Part shown: one piece after another, positions 5,069 to 10,989 of the stretch
How the letters are laid out: every line of letters begins with the position of its first letter
Numbering within the stretch: the stretch's first letter is position 1
Assembly: GCA_016936035.1 (NCBI GenBank)
Contig: JAFGPU010000504.1
Coordinates: 1-10,989 of the forward strand
DNA from: Acidimicrobiales bacterium
Lineage (GTDB): Bacteria; Actinomycetota; Acidimicrobiia; Acidimicrobiales; VFJN01
Direction: 5' to 3'
Length of the DNA: 10,989 bases
Position numbers and translations under genes: made by a program
The notes under the pieces: model-generated
The model's database searches: none
Told to the model about the DNA's origin: nothing
Seen by the model: only the letters and a program-made list of their open reading frames with translations

Positions 5069-5842
5069 GTGCGCCGGATATCGACGACCGGGTCAATAGA
5101 CGTGCCCACCGTCGCGGCGGGCACGGTGCACGCGACCAAGGTCTACGGCGAGGACGACACCGCCGTCGTCGCCCTCGACGACGTGACCGTCGGGTTCCCC
5201 GCCGGGCGCTTCACCGCCATCATGGGGCCGTCCGGCTCCGGCAAGTCGACGCTCATGCACTGCCTCGCCGGCCTGGACAGCCTGACGTCGGGACAGGCGT
5301 TCATCGGCGACGTCGACCTCGGCTCGCTCTCCGAGCGCCGGCTCACCCGGCTGCGCCGCGACCGCGTCGGCTTCGTGTTCCAGGCGTTCAACCTGGTCCC
5401 CACGCTGACCGCCCTCGAGAACATCACCCTGCCGCTCGCGCTGGCGGGACGCGACCCCGACCGCCGGTGGCTCGACCACGTCGTCGACACGGTCGACCTG
5501 CGCCCCCGGCTCGACCACCGCCCCGCCCAGCTGTCGGGCGGCCAGCAGCAGCGGGTGGCCGTCGCACGCGCCCTGGCGAGCCGGCCGTCGATCATCTTCG
5601 CCGACGAGCCGACCGGCAACCTCGACAGCCGCAGCAGCGCCGAGATCCTGTCGTTCATGCGCCGGGCGGTCGACGACCTCGCGCAGACCATCGTGATGGT
5701 CACCCACGACCCGAGCGCGGCCTCCTACGCGCACCACGTGCTGTTCCTCGCCGACGGGCGCATCGTCGACGAGATGCCCACCCCGAGCGCCGACGCGGTG
5801 CTCGACCGCATCAAGCGCCTCGACCGCTCGGGTCGCACCTGA
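5069..5842 (+). CDS. ABC transporter ATP-binding protein (MacB/LolD family)
   Basis: A 257-residue nucleotide-binding subunit that powers the adjoining permease. All motifs are intact: Walker A GPSGSGKST (53-61), Q-loop VFQAFNLVPTLTALENI (Gln105), signature LSGGQQQR (155-162), Walker B IIFADEPTGNLDS (175-187, Asp179 and Glu180) and the switch His213 in VMVTHD. The phrases FNLVPTLTALENI and ADEPTGNLDS are hallmarks of the MacB/LolD/FtsE class of ATPases that drive FtsX-type permeases. The start is set at GTG 5069, with a short extra N-terminal tail before TVHATKVYG; GTG 5102 is an alternative that would shorten the protein by 11 residues. The stop is 6 bases before the permease ATG, so the two form one operon. 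It is not a clear match to any single characterised exporter. Confidence 0.93.
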   Translation: MRRISTTGSIDVPTVAAGTVHATKVYGEDDTAVVALDDVTVGFPAGRFTAIMGPSGSGKSTLMHCLAGLDSLTSGQAFIGDVDLGSLSERRLTRLRRDRVGFVFQAFNLVPTLTALENITLPLALAGRDPDRRWLDHVVDTVDLRPRLDHRPAQLSGGQQQRVAVARALASRPSIIFADEPTGNLDSRSSAEILSFMRRAVDDLAQTIVMVTHDPSAASYAHHVLFLADGRIVDEMPTPSADAVLDRIKRLDRSGRT

Positions 5843-5848
5843 CCGCCC

Positions 5849-8401
5849 ATGCTGAAGCTGTCGCTGCGGGACCTGCGGGCGCACCTCGGACGGTACGCGC
5901 TCACGTTCTTCGCCGTCGCCATCGGCGTCGGCTTCGTCGCCGGCGTCATCACCCTCACCGACACCATCTCCCGCACGCTCGACGACCTGTACGCCGGCCT
6001 CAACGGCGGCACCGACGTCGCCGTGCGCGGCCCGGGCCAGTTCGAGCTGGGGCCCGAGTTCGGGGGCGGCGTCCAGCGGCCCCGCATCCCGGCGTCGCTC
6101 GCCGAGCAGCTCACGGACCTCGACGGGGTGGCGGCCGCCGAAGGCTACGTGCAGGGCTACGCGCGGCCGATCCGGCCCGACGGCGAGCCCTACGGCAACC
6201 CCAACTTCGGCGCACCCACCATCGGCACGAACTGGGGGGTGGTCGACGAGCTCAACCCCTTCGAACTGGTCGAGGGCCGGGCGCCGTCGGGGCCCGACGA
6301 GATCGTGTTCGACAAGCGCACGGCCGACCAGACCGGCTACCGGGTGGGCGACACGGCCACCGTCCAGACGGCGTCGGGCGTGCGCGAGGCCACGCTGGTG
6401 GGCATCGCCCGCTTCGGCTCGACCGACAGCCCGGCCGGCGCCGCCATCACCCTGTTCGACAACGCCACCGCCCAGGCGATGCTGGCGATGCCCGGCCAGG
6501 TCGACACCATCGCCATCGTCGCCGAGGACGGCGCGTCGCCGGTGGCGGTGCGCGACACCGTGCGGTCGGAGCTTGCGGGCACCGACCTCGACGTGGTCAC
6601 CGGAGAGGAACTGATCGCCGAGTCGCAGGCGACGGCGCAGGAGACCTTCGACGGCGTCCGCACCTTCCTGCTCGTGTTCGCCCTCATCTCGGTGCTGGTG
6701 GGCACCTTCGTGATCTACACGAGCTTCTCGTTCATCGTGGCGCAGCGACAGCGGCAGGTGGCCCTGCTGCGGGCCATCGGCGCCAGCCGCGCCCAGGTGT
6801 TGACGACGGTCGTCGTCGAGTCGCTGGCGGTGGGCGTGCTCGCCTCGGTGGTGGGCTACGTGCTCGGGGTCGCGCTGTCGGCCGGACTCGCGGGCGCGTT
6901 CGTGCCCGGCTCGTCGGCGGTGGTCGAGCCCCGGTCGTTCGGCATCGCCCTCGCGGTCGGCGTCGTCGTCACGGTGACCTCGGCGTTCGTGCCCGCGGCG
7001 CGGGCGTCCAAGGTGCCCCCGGTGGCCGCCCTGCGCGACGTCGCCATCGACACCAGCAGCCGGTCGATCGGGCGGCTGCTGCTGGGCGGATCGCTCGCGG
7101 TCGCCGGCGCCGGGCTGCTCGGCGCCGGCATCGCCCGGATCGAGGTGCGCGACCTGTCGCCGTTGCGCGTCTCGGGTCTCGGCATGGGAGGGCTGTTCGT
7201 CGGCACGATCGTGCTCGGTCCGGTGCTGGCCCGGCCCGCCTCCCTCGGCCTGGGGCGCCCGCTCCCCCGGCTGCGGGGCATCGTGGGACGGCTCGCCCAG
7301 CAGAACGCGGCCCGCAACCCTCGGCGCACCGCGTCGACCGCAGCCGCGTTGATGATCGGGCTCGGCATCGTGTCGTTGTTCCTGGTCGTCAACGCCTCCC
7401 TGCGCGCCTCGCTCGACGACACCGTCGACAACCGGTTCAGCGGCGACGTGGTCATCGACAGCGGCACCGGCTACACGGGGGGCGGCCTGCCGGGTCTCGT
7501 GGCCCATGAGGTGAACGCGCTGCCCGAGGTCGACGCGGCCAGCGGCGTGCGCTTCGGCTTCGCCCAGATCGCCGGTCGGTCGGTGGCCGTGGGCGGCGTC
7601 GATCCCGAGACCGCGTTCGACCTGTTCGACGTCGACGTCACGGCCGGCGACGTCGCCGACCTCGACCACGACGGCATCGGCATCTTCGGCAAGACCGCCG
7701 ACGCGCACGGGTGGCGGGTCGGCGACCGGGTCACTGCGGTGTTCGGCGAGGCCGGTCCGGTCGAGCTCACCGTCGCCGTGCTGTTCGACAGCAAGGACCT
7801 GACCGGCGCCTACGTGCTGGGCACCGAGGCCTTCGACCTGAACCTGCCCGCCGCCGGCGACATGCAGATCTGGATCCGCCTGGCGGAGGGCGTGTCGGTC
7901 GAGCGGGCCGAGGCGGTGCTCGAACCTCTCGTGGCGACATTCCCCTCGGCCGAGGTCCAGGACGTCGGCGAGTTCAAGGCCAGCGTGAAGGCGCAGTACG
8001 ACATCATCCTCGTGCTCGTGAACGCGCTGCTGGCGCTGACGATCGTCATCGCCATGATCGGCATCGTGAACACGCTCGTGCTGTCGGTCGTCGAGCGCAC
8101 GCGCGAGATCGGCCTCACCCGGGCGGTGGGCGCCAGCCGGGGGCAGGTGCGGGCGACCATCCGGTGGGAGGCGCTGCTCATCGCGTCGTTCGGCCTGGTG
8201 GTGGCGCTGGCGGTCGGGGTGCTCTTCGGCTGGGTGCTGGTGCGGATGCTGGCCGACGAGGGCTTCAGCGCCTTCGCCCTGCCGGTGACGCAGCTGCTCG
8301 CGTTCACGGCCCTGACCGGTGTGCTCACGCTGGCCGCCGCCGTCGTGCCCGCCGTCTGGGCGGGGCGCCGACGCATCCTGTCCGCCATCGCCGACCGGTG
8401 A
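5849..8401 (+). CDS. ABC transporter permease with two FtsX domains
   Basis: An 850-residue inner-membrane subunit made of two fused FtsX-type halves. About ten membrane helices are visible, near residues 15-38, 270-294, 320-345, 364-385, 407-428, 444-462, 495-516, 718-746, 774-798 and 815-838. The large extracytoplasmic domains (about 40-265 and 518-715) are MacB_PCD-like. Each half repeats the FtsX signature: RQRQVALLRAIGASRAQV (300-317) and RTREIGLTRAVGASRGQV (750-767). Such permeases move lipids, lipoproteins or peptides or act by mechanotransmission; in actinobacteria many are linked to export or resistance, but the substrate cannot be told here. There is no signal-peptide cleavage or catalytic domain. 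The ATG lacks a Shine-Dalgarno and probably relies on coupling to the ATPase gene 6 bases upstream. There is no third component such as an adaptor protein or a dedicated regulator. Confidence 0.92.
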   Translation: MLKLSLRDLRAHLGRYALTFFAVAIGVGFVAGVITLTDTISRTLDDLYAGLNGGTDVAVRGPGQFELGPEFGGGVQRPRIPASLAEQLTDLDGVAAAEGYVQGYARPIRPDGEPYGNPNFGAPTIGTNWGVVDELNPFELVEGRAPSGPDEIVFDKRTADQTGYRVGDTATVQTASGVREATLVGIARFGSTDSPAGAAITLFDNATAQAMLAMPGQVDTIAIVAEDGASPVAVRDTVRSELAGTDLDVVTGEELIAESQATAQETFDGVRTFLLVFALISVLVGTFVIYTSFSFIVAQRQRQVALLRAIGASRAQVLTTVVVESLAVGVLASVVGYVLGVALSAGLAGAFVPGSSAVVEPRSFGIALAVGVVVTVTSAFVPAARASKVPPVAALRDVAIDTSSRSIGRLLLGGSLAVAGAGLLGAGIARIEVRDLSPLRVSGLGMGGLFVGTIVLGPVLARPASLGLGRPLPRLRGIVGRLAQQNAARNPRRTASTAAALMIGLGIVSLFLVVNASLRASLDDTVDNRFSGDVVIDSGTGYTGGGLPGLVAHEVNALPEVDAASGVRFGFAQIAGRSVAVGGVDPETAFDLFDVDVTAGDVADLDHDGIGIFGKTADAHGWRVGDRVTAVFGEAGPVELTVAVLFDSKDLTGAYVLGTEAFDLNLPAAGDMQIWIRLAEGVSVERAEAVLEPLVATFPSAEVQDVGEFKASVKAQYDIILVLVNALLALTIVIAMIGIVNTLVLSVVERTREIGLTRAVGASRGQVRATIRWEALLIASFGLVVALAVGVLFGWVLVRMLADEGFSAFALPVTQLLAFTALTGVLTLAAAVVPAVWAGRRRILSAIADR

Positions 8402-8422
8402 CCGCCGGCCCCCTCCGCCCAC

Positions 8423-8440
8423 GACCGCAGCCGGGCGGTC
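8423..8440 (+). terminator. hairpin after the ABC permease gene
   Basis: GACCGC (8423-8428) and GCGGTC (8435-8440) form six perfect pairs around AGCCGG, 21 nt after the permease stop. It is short and has no T-tract, so termination is only suggested; it also lies just upstream of the next promoter. Confidence 0.35.
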
Positions 8441-8452
8441 ATCGCGGCGGGG

Positions 8453-8458
8453 CACACT
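8453..8458 (+). promoter_or_regulatory. candidate -10 of the FDOR reductase gene (leaderless)
   Basis: CACACT, one base from TANNNT, ends exactly 7 nt before the ATG at 8466. There is no Shine-Dalgarno. The geometry matches the other leaderless candidates in the window. Confidence 0.35.
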
Positions 8459-8465
8459 GGCGCGC

Positions 8466-8861
8466 ATGGCTTTCGACCCCGCCGCCCTGCCCCCCGAGGT
8501 GTCCGCCTTCGTCGCCGAGCGGCACCTGGCCAGCCTGACGACGCTGCGCCCGGACGGCAGCCCCCACGTCGTCCCGGTGGGGTTCACCTGGGACGCCGAC
8601 GCCGGGCTGGTGCGCATCATCACCTTCGCCCCCTCGCGCAAGGTGCGGAACCTGCGGGCGGCGCCCGGCAGCCGGGCGGTCGTGTGCCAGGTCGACGGCG
8701 GCCGGTGGCTGTCGTTCGAGGGCCCGGCCACGGTGACCGACGACCCCGCGCGAGTCGCCGAGGCGGTGCGTCGCTACGCGCGGCGCTACCGCCAGCCGGG
8801 CGAGCGGGCCGATCGCGTCGCCATCGAGATCACGGTCGACCGGGTGCTGGGTCGGGCCTGA
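8466..8861 (+). CDS. F420-dependent FDOR oxidoreductase, biliverdin reductase-like (Rv2074-like)
   Basis: A complete 131-residue split-beta-barrel protein of the pyridoxamine-phosphate-oxidase-like / FDOR-B superfamily. Diagnostic stretches are VAERHLASLTTLRPDGSPHVVPVGFTW (N-terminal half), SRKVRNLRAAPGSRAVVCQVDGGRWLSFEG in the middle and RRYARRYRQP near the C-terminus. From memory, these align well with M. tuberculosis Rv2074, which reduces biliverdin to bilirubin with reduced F420. The basic residues in the SRKVRN segment fit a cofactor-phosphate contact. The protein probably acts as a cytosolic dimer. The start is set by the natural N-terminus and the -10 spacing. It converges on the downstream minus-strand gene with 9 bases between stops. 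The biliverdin substrate is inferred from similarity only, and a related FDOR with another substrate is possible. F420 use implies the host makes F420. Confidence 0.78.
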   Translation: MAFDPAALPPEVSAFVAERHLASLTTLRPDGSPHVVPVGFTWDADAGLVRIITFAPSRKVRNLRAAPGSRAVVCQVDGGRWLSFEGPATVTDDPARVAEAVRRYARRYRQPGERADRVAIEITVDRVLGRA

Positions 8862-8868
8862 CCCGACC
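8850..8868. terminator. bidirectional hairpin over the convergent stops
   Basis: GGTCGGG (8850-8856) pairs perfectly with CCCGACC (8862-8868). The loop CCTGA contains the stop codon of the reductase gene. It sits exactly where the two convergent genes meet and could stop transcription from both sides. It has no T-tract. Confidence 0.45.
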
Positions 8869-8870
8869 GG

Positions 8871-9257
8871 TCAGTCGCCGGCCGGACGCAGGGTCGAGGG
8901 GTCGAAGAACGCCCGCATCGTGCGGATCCTGCCCGCCTCGTCGAAGGTCATGTGGTCGATGATGTCGAGGGCGTAGGTCTGGCCGCCCATGCTCGGCCGG
9001 GCCTGCATGGTGAAGGTGGCCTCGTGGCCGATGACGACCCGCAGGCCCAACGGCCGCAGCTCGACCGAGTCGGACAGGCCGTGCGTCTCGTCCCAGAACG
9101 CGGCGATGGCGTCGAGCCCCTCGCGACGGGGCGTGCCGACGGGGTCCTCGATCCAGGCGTCGTCTGCGAAGCAGGCGAGCCAGGCCGCCCGGTCGGCTGC
9201 CGAGTAGGCCGCCATGTAGGCGTCGATCGTGGCGTTGACGGTGCTCTGCTCGACCAT
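8871..9257 (-). CDS. ketosteroid isomerase-like protein (NTF2/SnoaL fold)
   Basis: A 128-residue cytosolic protein of the NTF2-like fold. It resembles bacterial delta5-3-ketosteroid isomerase beyond the general fold. Tyr14 (IDAYMAAY), Asp38 (WIEDPVG) and Asp101 (ALDIIDHM) fall at the positions of Tyr16, Asp40 and Asp103 of the Pseudomonas putida enzyme, all shifted by two. The tail ALDIIDHMTFDEAGRIRTMRAFF is very close to the enzyme's last strands. Asp98, three residues before the oxyanion Asp, is also present. The expected reaction is shifting the steroid C=C bond from delta5 to delta4, but related proteins act on other ring compounds. No other steroid-metabolism gene is visible. The gene follows the NADH dehydrogenase on the same strand with 24 bases between them and has its own -10-like element. 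Confidence 0.75.
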   Translation of the reverse strand: MVEQSTVNATIDAYMAAYSAADRAAWLACFADDAWIEDPVGTPRREGLDAIAAFWDETHGLSDSVELRPLGLRVVIGHEATFTMQARPSMGGQTYALDIIDHMTFDEAGRIRTMRAFFDPSTLRPAGD

Positions 9258-9263
9258 CAGCCG

Positions 9264-9269
9264 ACGATA
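9264..9269 (-). promoter_or_regulatory. -10 hexamer of the ketosteroid isomerase-like gene (leaderless)
   Basis: On the minus strand TATCGT (TANNNT) ends 6 nt before the ATG at 9257, and no Shine-Dalgarno is present. Immediately upstream, 9271-9285 is an inverted repeat (CTGAC, 5-base spacer, GTCAG) that overlaps the previous gene's stop and may be an operator. Confidence 0.4.
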
Positions 9270-9281
9270 CCTGACACCCCG

Positions 9282-10565
9282 TCAGGGCGGGGCGGGGCGC
9301 TCGCCGCCGTCGCTGCCACCGCCGAAGATGATGCGGGGCCCCCGGTCCCAGGTGACGTAGGCCCAGAACCAGTTCAGCAGCACCGACAGGCGGTTGCGCA
9401 GGCCGGCCACGTAGAGCAGGTGCAGCCCCAGCCAGGCGAACCAGGCGGGCGTGCCGCTGAGGCGGACCCGCCCGGGCAGCTCGGCCACCGCCGAGCGGCG
9501 GCCGATGGTGGCCATCGTGCCCCGGTCGTGGAACCGGAACGGCTGGGTGGGCCGACCCTCGAGCAGGCGCCTGATCTGGCGGGCGACATGGCCGCCCGAC
9601 TGCATCGCCACCGGCGCCAGCTGGGGCAGCGGGCCGCCGCCCCGGTGGTCGCGCGGTGCGGCCACGTCGCCGACCGCCCAGACCCGGTCGTGGCCGGCCA
9701 CGCGGAGGTCGTCGCCCACCTCGACGCGCCCGCCCCGGGCGGTGGGCAGCCCCAGCGCGGCGGCGAGGGGGTGGGCCCTGACCCCGGCCGCCCAGATGAC
9801 GGTGCGCGTCGGCAGTTCCTCGCCCGAGGCGAAGCGCACGTGGTCGGGCGTCACCTCGGCCACCATCTCGTCCAGTCGGACCTCGACCTGGCGGGCGCGC
9901 AGCGTGTCGAGCGCAGCCTGCTGCGACGACGGGTGGAACGGCCCGAGCAGCGCATCCTGCGCCTCGACGAGCACCACCCGGGCCCGGCCGACACCCAACG
10001 TCGGGTAGTCGCGCCGGAACACGACGCTGAACAGCTCGGCCAGGGCGCCGGCGGTCTCGACCCCGGTCGGACCGCCGCCCACCACCACGAAGTTGAGCTC
10101 GCCCTCGTCGACCAGGCCGGGGTCGGCGTCGGCCGCCTCGAACCGCTCGAGCACGTGGTTGCGCACCTGCACGGCGTCGTCGAGCGTGTACAGCGGCGTG
10201 GCGTGCTCGTCGGCGCCGGGCACGCCGAAGTAGGTCGCCACGGCGCCGACGGCAAGGACCAGGTGGTCGAAGGGGACCTCGCGCTCGTCCGCCAGCCGGA
10301 CGGCGCGCCGGTCCCAGTCGATCGCCGTCACCTCGCCCCGCTGCACCCGCAGGTTGCGCTGGCGGTGGAACAGCCCTCGGATGGGGTGGGCCACGTCGGC
10401 GGCGTTCAGGCCCGAGGTGGCGACCTGGTAGAGCAACGGCTGGAAGGTGGTGAAGTTCTGCCGGTCGATGACGGTGACCTCGACCGGCTGCTTGTCGAGG
10501 CCGCGGGCGACCGCCAGCCCGCCGAACCCGCCCCCGACGACGACGACGTGCGGTCGGACTCCCAT
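9282..10565 (-). CDS. ndh: type II NADH dehydrogenase (NDH-2)
   Basis: A complete 427-residue peripheral membrane flavoprotein that passes electrons from NADH to quinone without pumping protons. It has the FAD-binding Rossmann motif GGGFGG (11-16) ending in acidic Asp34, and FTTFQPLLYQVATSGL (38-53), typical of the FAD site. It also has the NAD-binding motif GGGPTGVE (163-170), the FAD-contacting WAVGD (296-300) and the quinone-site segment PLPQLAPVAMQSG (312-324). The C-terminal part (about 373-415) is rich in Trp, Phe and Leu and ends in NWFWAYVTWDRGPRIIFG, as expected for the amphipathic membrane anchor. The start is fixed by GGAGGTGAC two bases before the ATG. An inverted-repeat operator candidate lies in the leader, so expression is probably controlled. 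The closest alternative is a related FAD pyridine nucleotide-disulfide oxidoreductase, but the membrane anchor favours NDH-2. Confidence 0.9.
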   Translation of the reverse strand: MGVRPHVVVVGGGFGGLAVARGLDKQPVEVTVIDRQNFTTFQPLLYQVATSGLNAADVAHPIRGLFHRQRNLRVQRGEVTAIDWDRRAVRLADEREVPFDHLVLAVGAVATYFGVPGADEHATPLYTLDDAVQVRNHVLERFEAADADPGLVDEGELNFVVVGGGPTGVETAGALAELFSVVFRRDYPTLGVGRARVVLVEAQDALLGPFHPSSQQAALDTLRARQVEVRLDEMVAEVTPDHVRFASGEELPTRTVIWAAGVRAHPLAAALGLPTARGGRVEVGDDLRVAGHDRVWAVGDVAAPRDHRGGGPLPQLAPVAMQSGGHVARQIRRLLEGRPTQPFRFHDRGTMATIGRRSAVAELPGRVRLSGTPAWFAWLGLHLLYVAGLRNRLSVLLNWFWAYVTWDRGPRIIFGGGSDGGERPAPP

Positions 10566-10567
10566 GC

Positions 10568-10576
10568 GTCACCTCC
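10568..10576 (-). promoter_or_regulatory. ribosome binding site of ndh
   Basis: On the minus strand GGAGGTGAC lies immediately before GC-ATG. It is the best Shine-Dalgarno in the window and fixes the ndh start at 10565. Confidence 0.8.
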
Positions 10577-10580
10577 GGGC

Positions 10581-10613
10581 GTTCGTGCGAACTTCGTGAA
10601 CACTTTCACGAAC
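10581..10613. promoter_or_regulatory. inverted-repeat operator candidate in the ndh leader
   Basis: TTCGTGAA (10593-10600) and TTCACGAA (10605-10612) form a perfect 8-bp inverted repeat with a 4-base spacer. A third half-site, TTCGTG at 10582-10587 within GTTCGTGCGAAC, lies 11 bp from the next one in the same orientation. On the minus strand the repeat begins right after a -10-like TACCGT and covers the expected transcription start, so a bound repressor would block ndh. Symmetry and length suit a TetR- or similar dimeric regulator. Confidence 0.6.
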
Positions 10614-10619
10614 ACGGTA
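10614..10619 (-). promoter_or_regulatory. candidate -10 of ndh
   Basis: TACCGT (TANNNT) on the minus strand would start transcription near 10607, giving a leader of about 40 nt that carries the operator candidate and the Shine-Dalgarno. No convincing -35 is seen. Confidence 0.35.
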
Positions 10620-10674
10620 GCGAGCGTGGATGTTCCGCCATCGCCGGTTTCTCACGCTCCGGCGGGTGAGGTCG

Positions 10675-10989
10675 TCAGCTCGCCACCTCGTCGCCGGGTG
10701 GACGGGGGACGGCGCGGTCGTCGGTGTGCAGGGCCACGACCTCGGCGTCGGCCCCGAACGTGCGCCGGTAGGCCATGGGTGTCGTGCCGACGAACCGCCG
10801 GAAGTGCACCCGCAGCGCCGTGGCCGTGCCGAAGCCGCACCGCTCCGCCACCCGCTCGACCGGCAGGTCGCTGGTCTCGAGCAGCCGCTGAGCGTGGAGG
10901 ACCCGCTGGCGGAGCAACCACTGCATGGGCGTGGTGCCGGTGGCGGCCCGGAACCGCCGGGCGAAGCTGCGCGGGCTCAGCATGGCCCG
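10675..10989 (-). CDS. AraC-family regulator, GlxA type, C-terminal DNA-binding part (runs off the window)
   Basis: The frame is open to the right edge, so only the last 104 residues are present; the ATG at 10983 is internal and not a start. Two helix-turn-helix units of the AraC/XylS domain are visible. The first is at SPRSFARRFRAATGTTPMQWLLRQRVLHAQ and the second at VERVAERCGFGTATALRVHFRRFVGTTPMAYRRTFG, which carries the family's G-F-G and F-R-R-x-x-G-x-T-P signature. The wording (SPRSFARRF, QWLLRQRV, RLLE) is that of the GlxA/FtrA branch, whose N-terminal half is a DJ-1/PfpI-like sensor domain; that half would lie to the right. After the domain there is an extra tail of about 20 residues. 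It reads toward ndh with a 109-base gap; whether it regulates ndh is unknown. Confidence 0.85.
   Translation of the reverse strand, partial: RAMLSPRSFARRFRAATGTTPMQWLLRQRVLHAQRLLETSDLPVERVAERCGFGTATALRVHFRRFVGTTPMAYRRTFGADAEVVALHTDDRAVPRPPGDEVAS

Noticed and set aside
5026..7509. Long plus-strand open frame (over 800 codons) in another frame of the same operon
   Set aside because: It is an Arg/Pro/His-rich shadow of the ATPase and permease genes; no recognisable domain.
5093..8731. A very long open frame on the minus strand (over 1200 codons) opposite the ABC operon
   Set aside because: It is antisense to two genes with complete domain motifs. Its translation is rich in Arg, His, Gly and Asp without any fold, which is the usual artefact of strong G/C third positions.
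8830..10572. Minus-strand open frame of 580 codons overlapping ndh in a different frame
   Set aside because: It is an out-of-frame shadow of ndh and the ketosteroid isomerase gene, with a low-complexity Arg/Gly/Pro translation.
1..10989. CRISPR array, insertion sequence, prophage or toxin-antitoxin module
   Set aside because: No regularly spaced long direct repeats, transposase, integrase or paired toxin-antitoxin genes were seen. The XRE gene is paired with a transporter and not a toxin.

Overview
The window is very GC-rich (strong G/C at third codon positions) and gene-dense. Its gene content points to a high-GC actinobacterium: an F420-dependent FDOR-type reductase close to mycobacterial Rv2074, an XRE regulator next to a small lysine/alanine-tailed HbhA-like protein, a type II NADH dehydrogenase and a GlxA-type AraC regulator. 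Class Acidimicrobiia is a plausible placement, but this rests on recognition of protein style and not on a search. There are no mobile elements, CRISPR arrays, RNA genes or phage genes that I can support. Most genes are ordinary chromosomal functions.

Layout, left to right. (1) The 3' end of a DUF4190-type two-helix membrane protein (3-254). (2) A complete M20-family metallodipeptidase (305-1741). (3) A roughly 550-base gene-free region (1742-2289) with two hairpins, a 14-bp palindrome, and a lower-GC tract carrying CCACAG/CCCCAG motifs repeated at about 11-bp steps. (4) A CDF cation transporter (2290-3369) directly abutting an XRE regulator (3371-3763). The regulator is convergent, across a strong hairpin, with an HbhA-like gene on the minus strand (3836-4171). 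(5) A 1-Cys peroxiredoxin (4336-4968). (6) A two-gene ABC exporter operon: MacB/LolD-type ATPase (5069-5842) and a 10-helix FtsX-domain permease (5849-8401). (7) An F420-dependent biliverdin reductase-like FDOR (8466-8861), convergent with a ketosteroid isomerase-like protein (8871-9257, minus). (8) A type II NADH dehydrogenase (9282-10565, minus) with an inverted-repeat operator candidate in its leader, followed by the DNA-binding C-terminus of a GlxA-type AraC regulator that runs off the window (10675-10989, minus).

Functionally, several products relate to redox and envelope physiology: peroxide removal, F420- and NADH-linked oxidoreduction, metal efflux and ABC export. They are separate transcription units and not one pathway. 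A repeated promoter architecture is visible. At least six genes have a TANNNT-like hexamer ending 6-8 nt before the start codon and no Shine-Dalgarno, as expected for leaderless mRNAs. The peroxiredoxin and NADH dehydrogenase genes instead have a clear GGAGG and a longer leader.

I do not see a convincing new multi-gene defence, secretion or mobile system. The observations most worth checking are the 11-bp-phased motif array at 2133-2240, the XRE/HbhA-like pair next to an atypical CDF transporter, and the operator in front of the NADH dehydrogenase.
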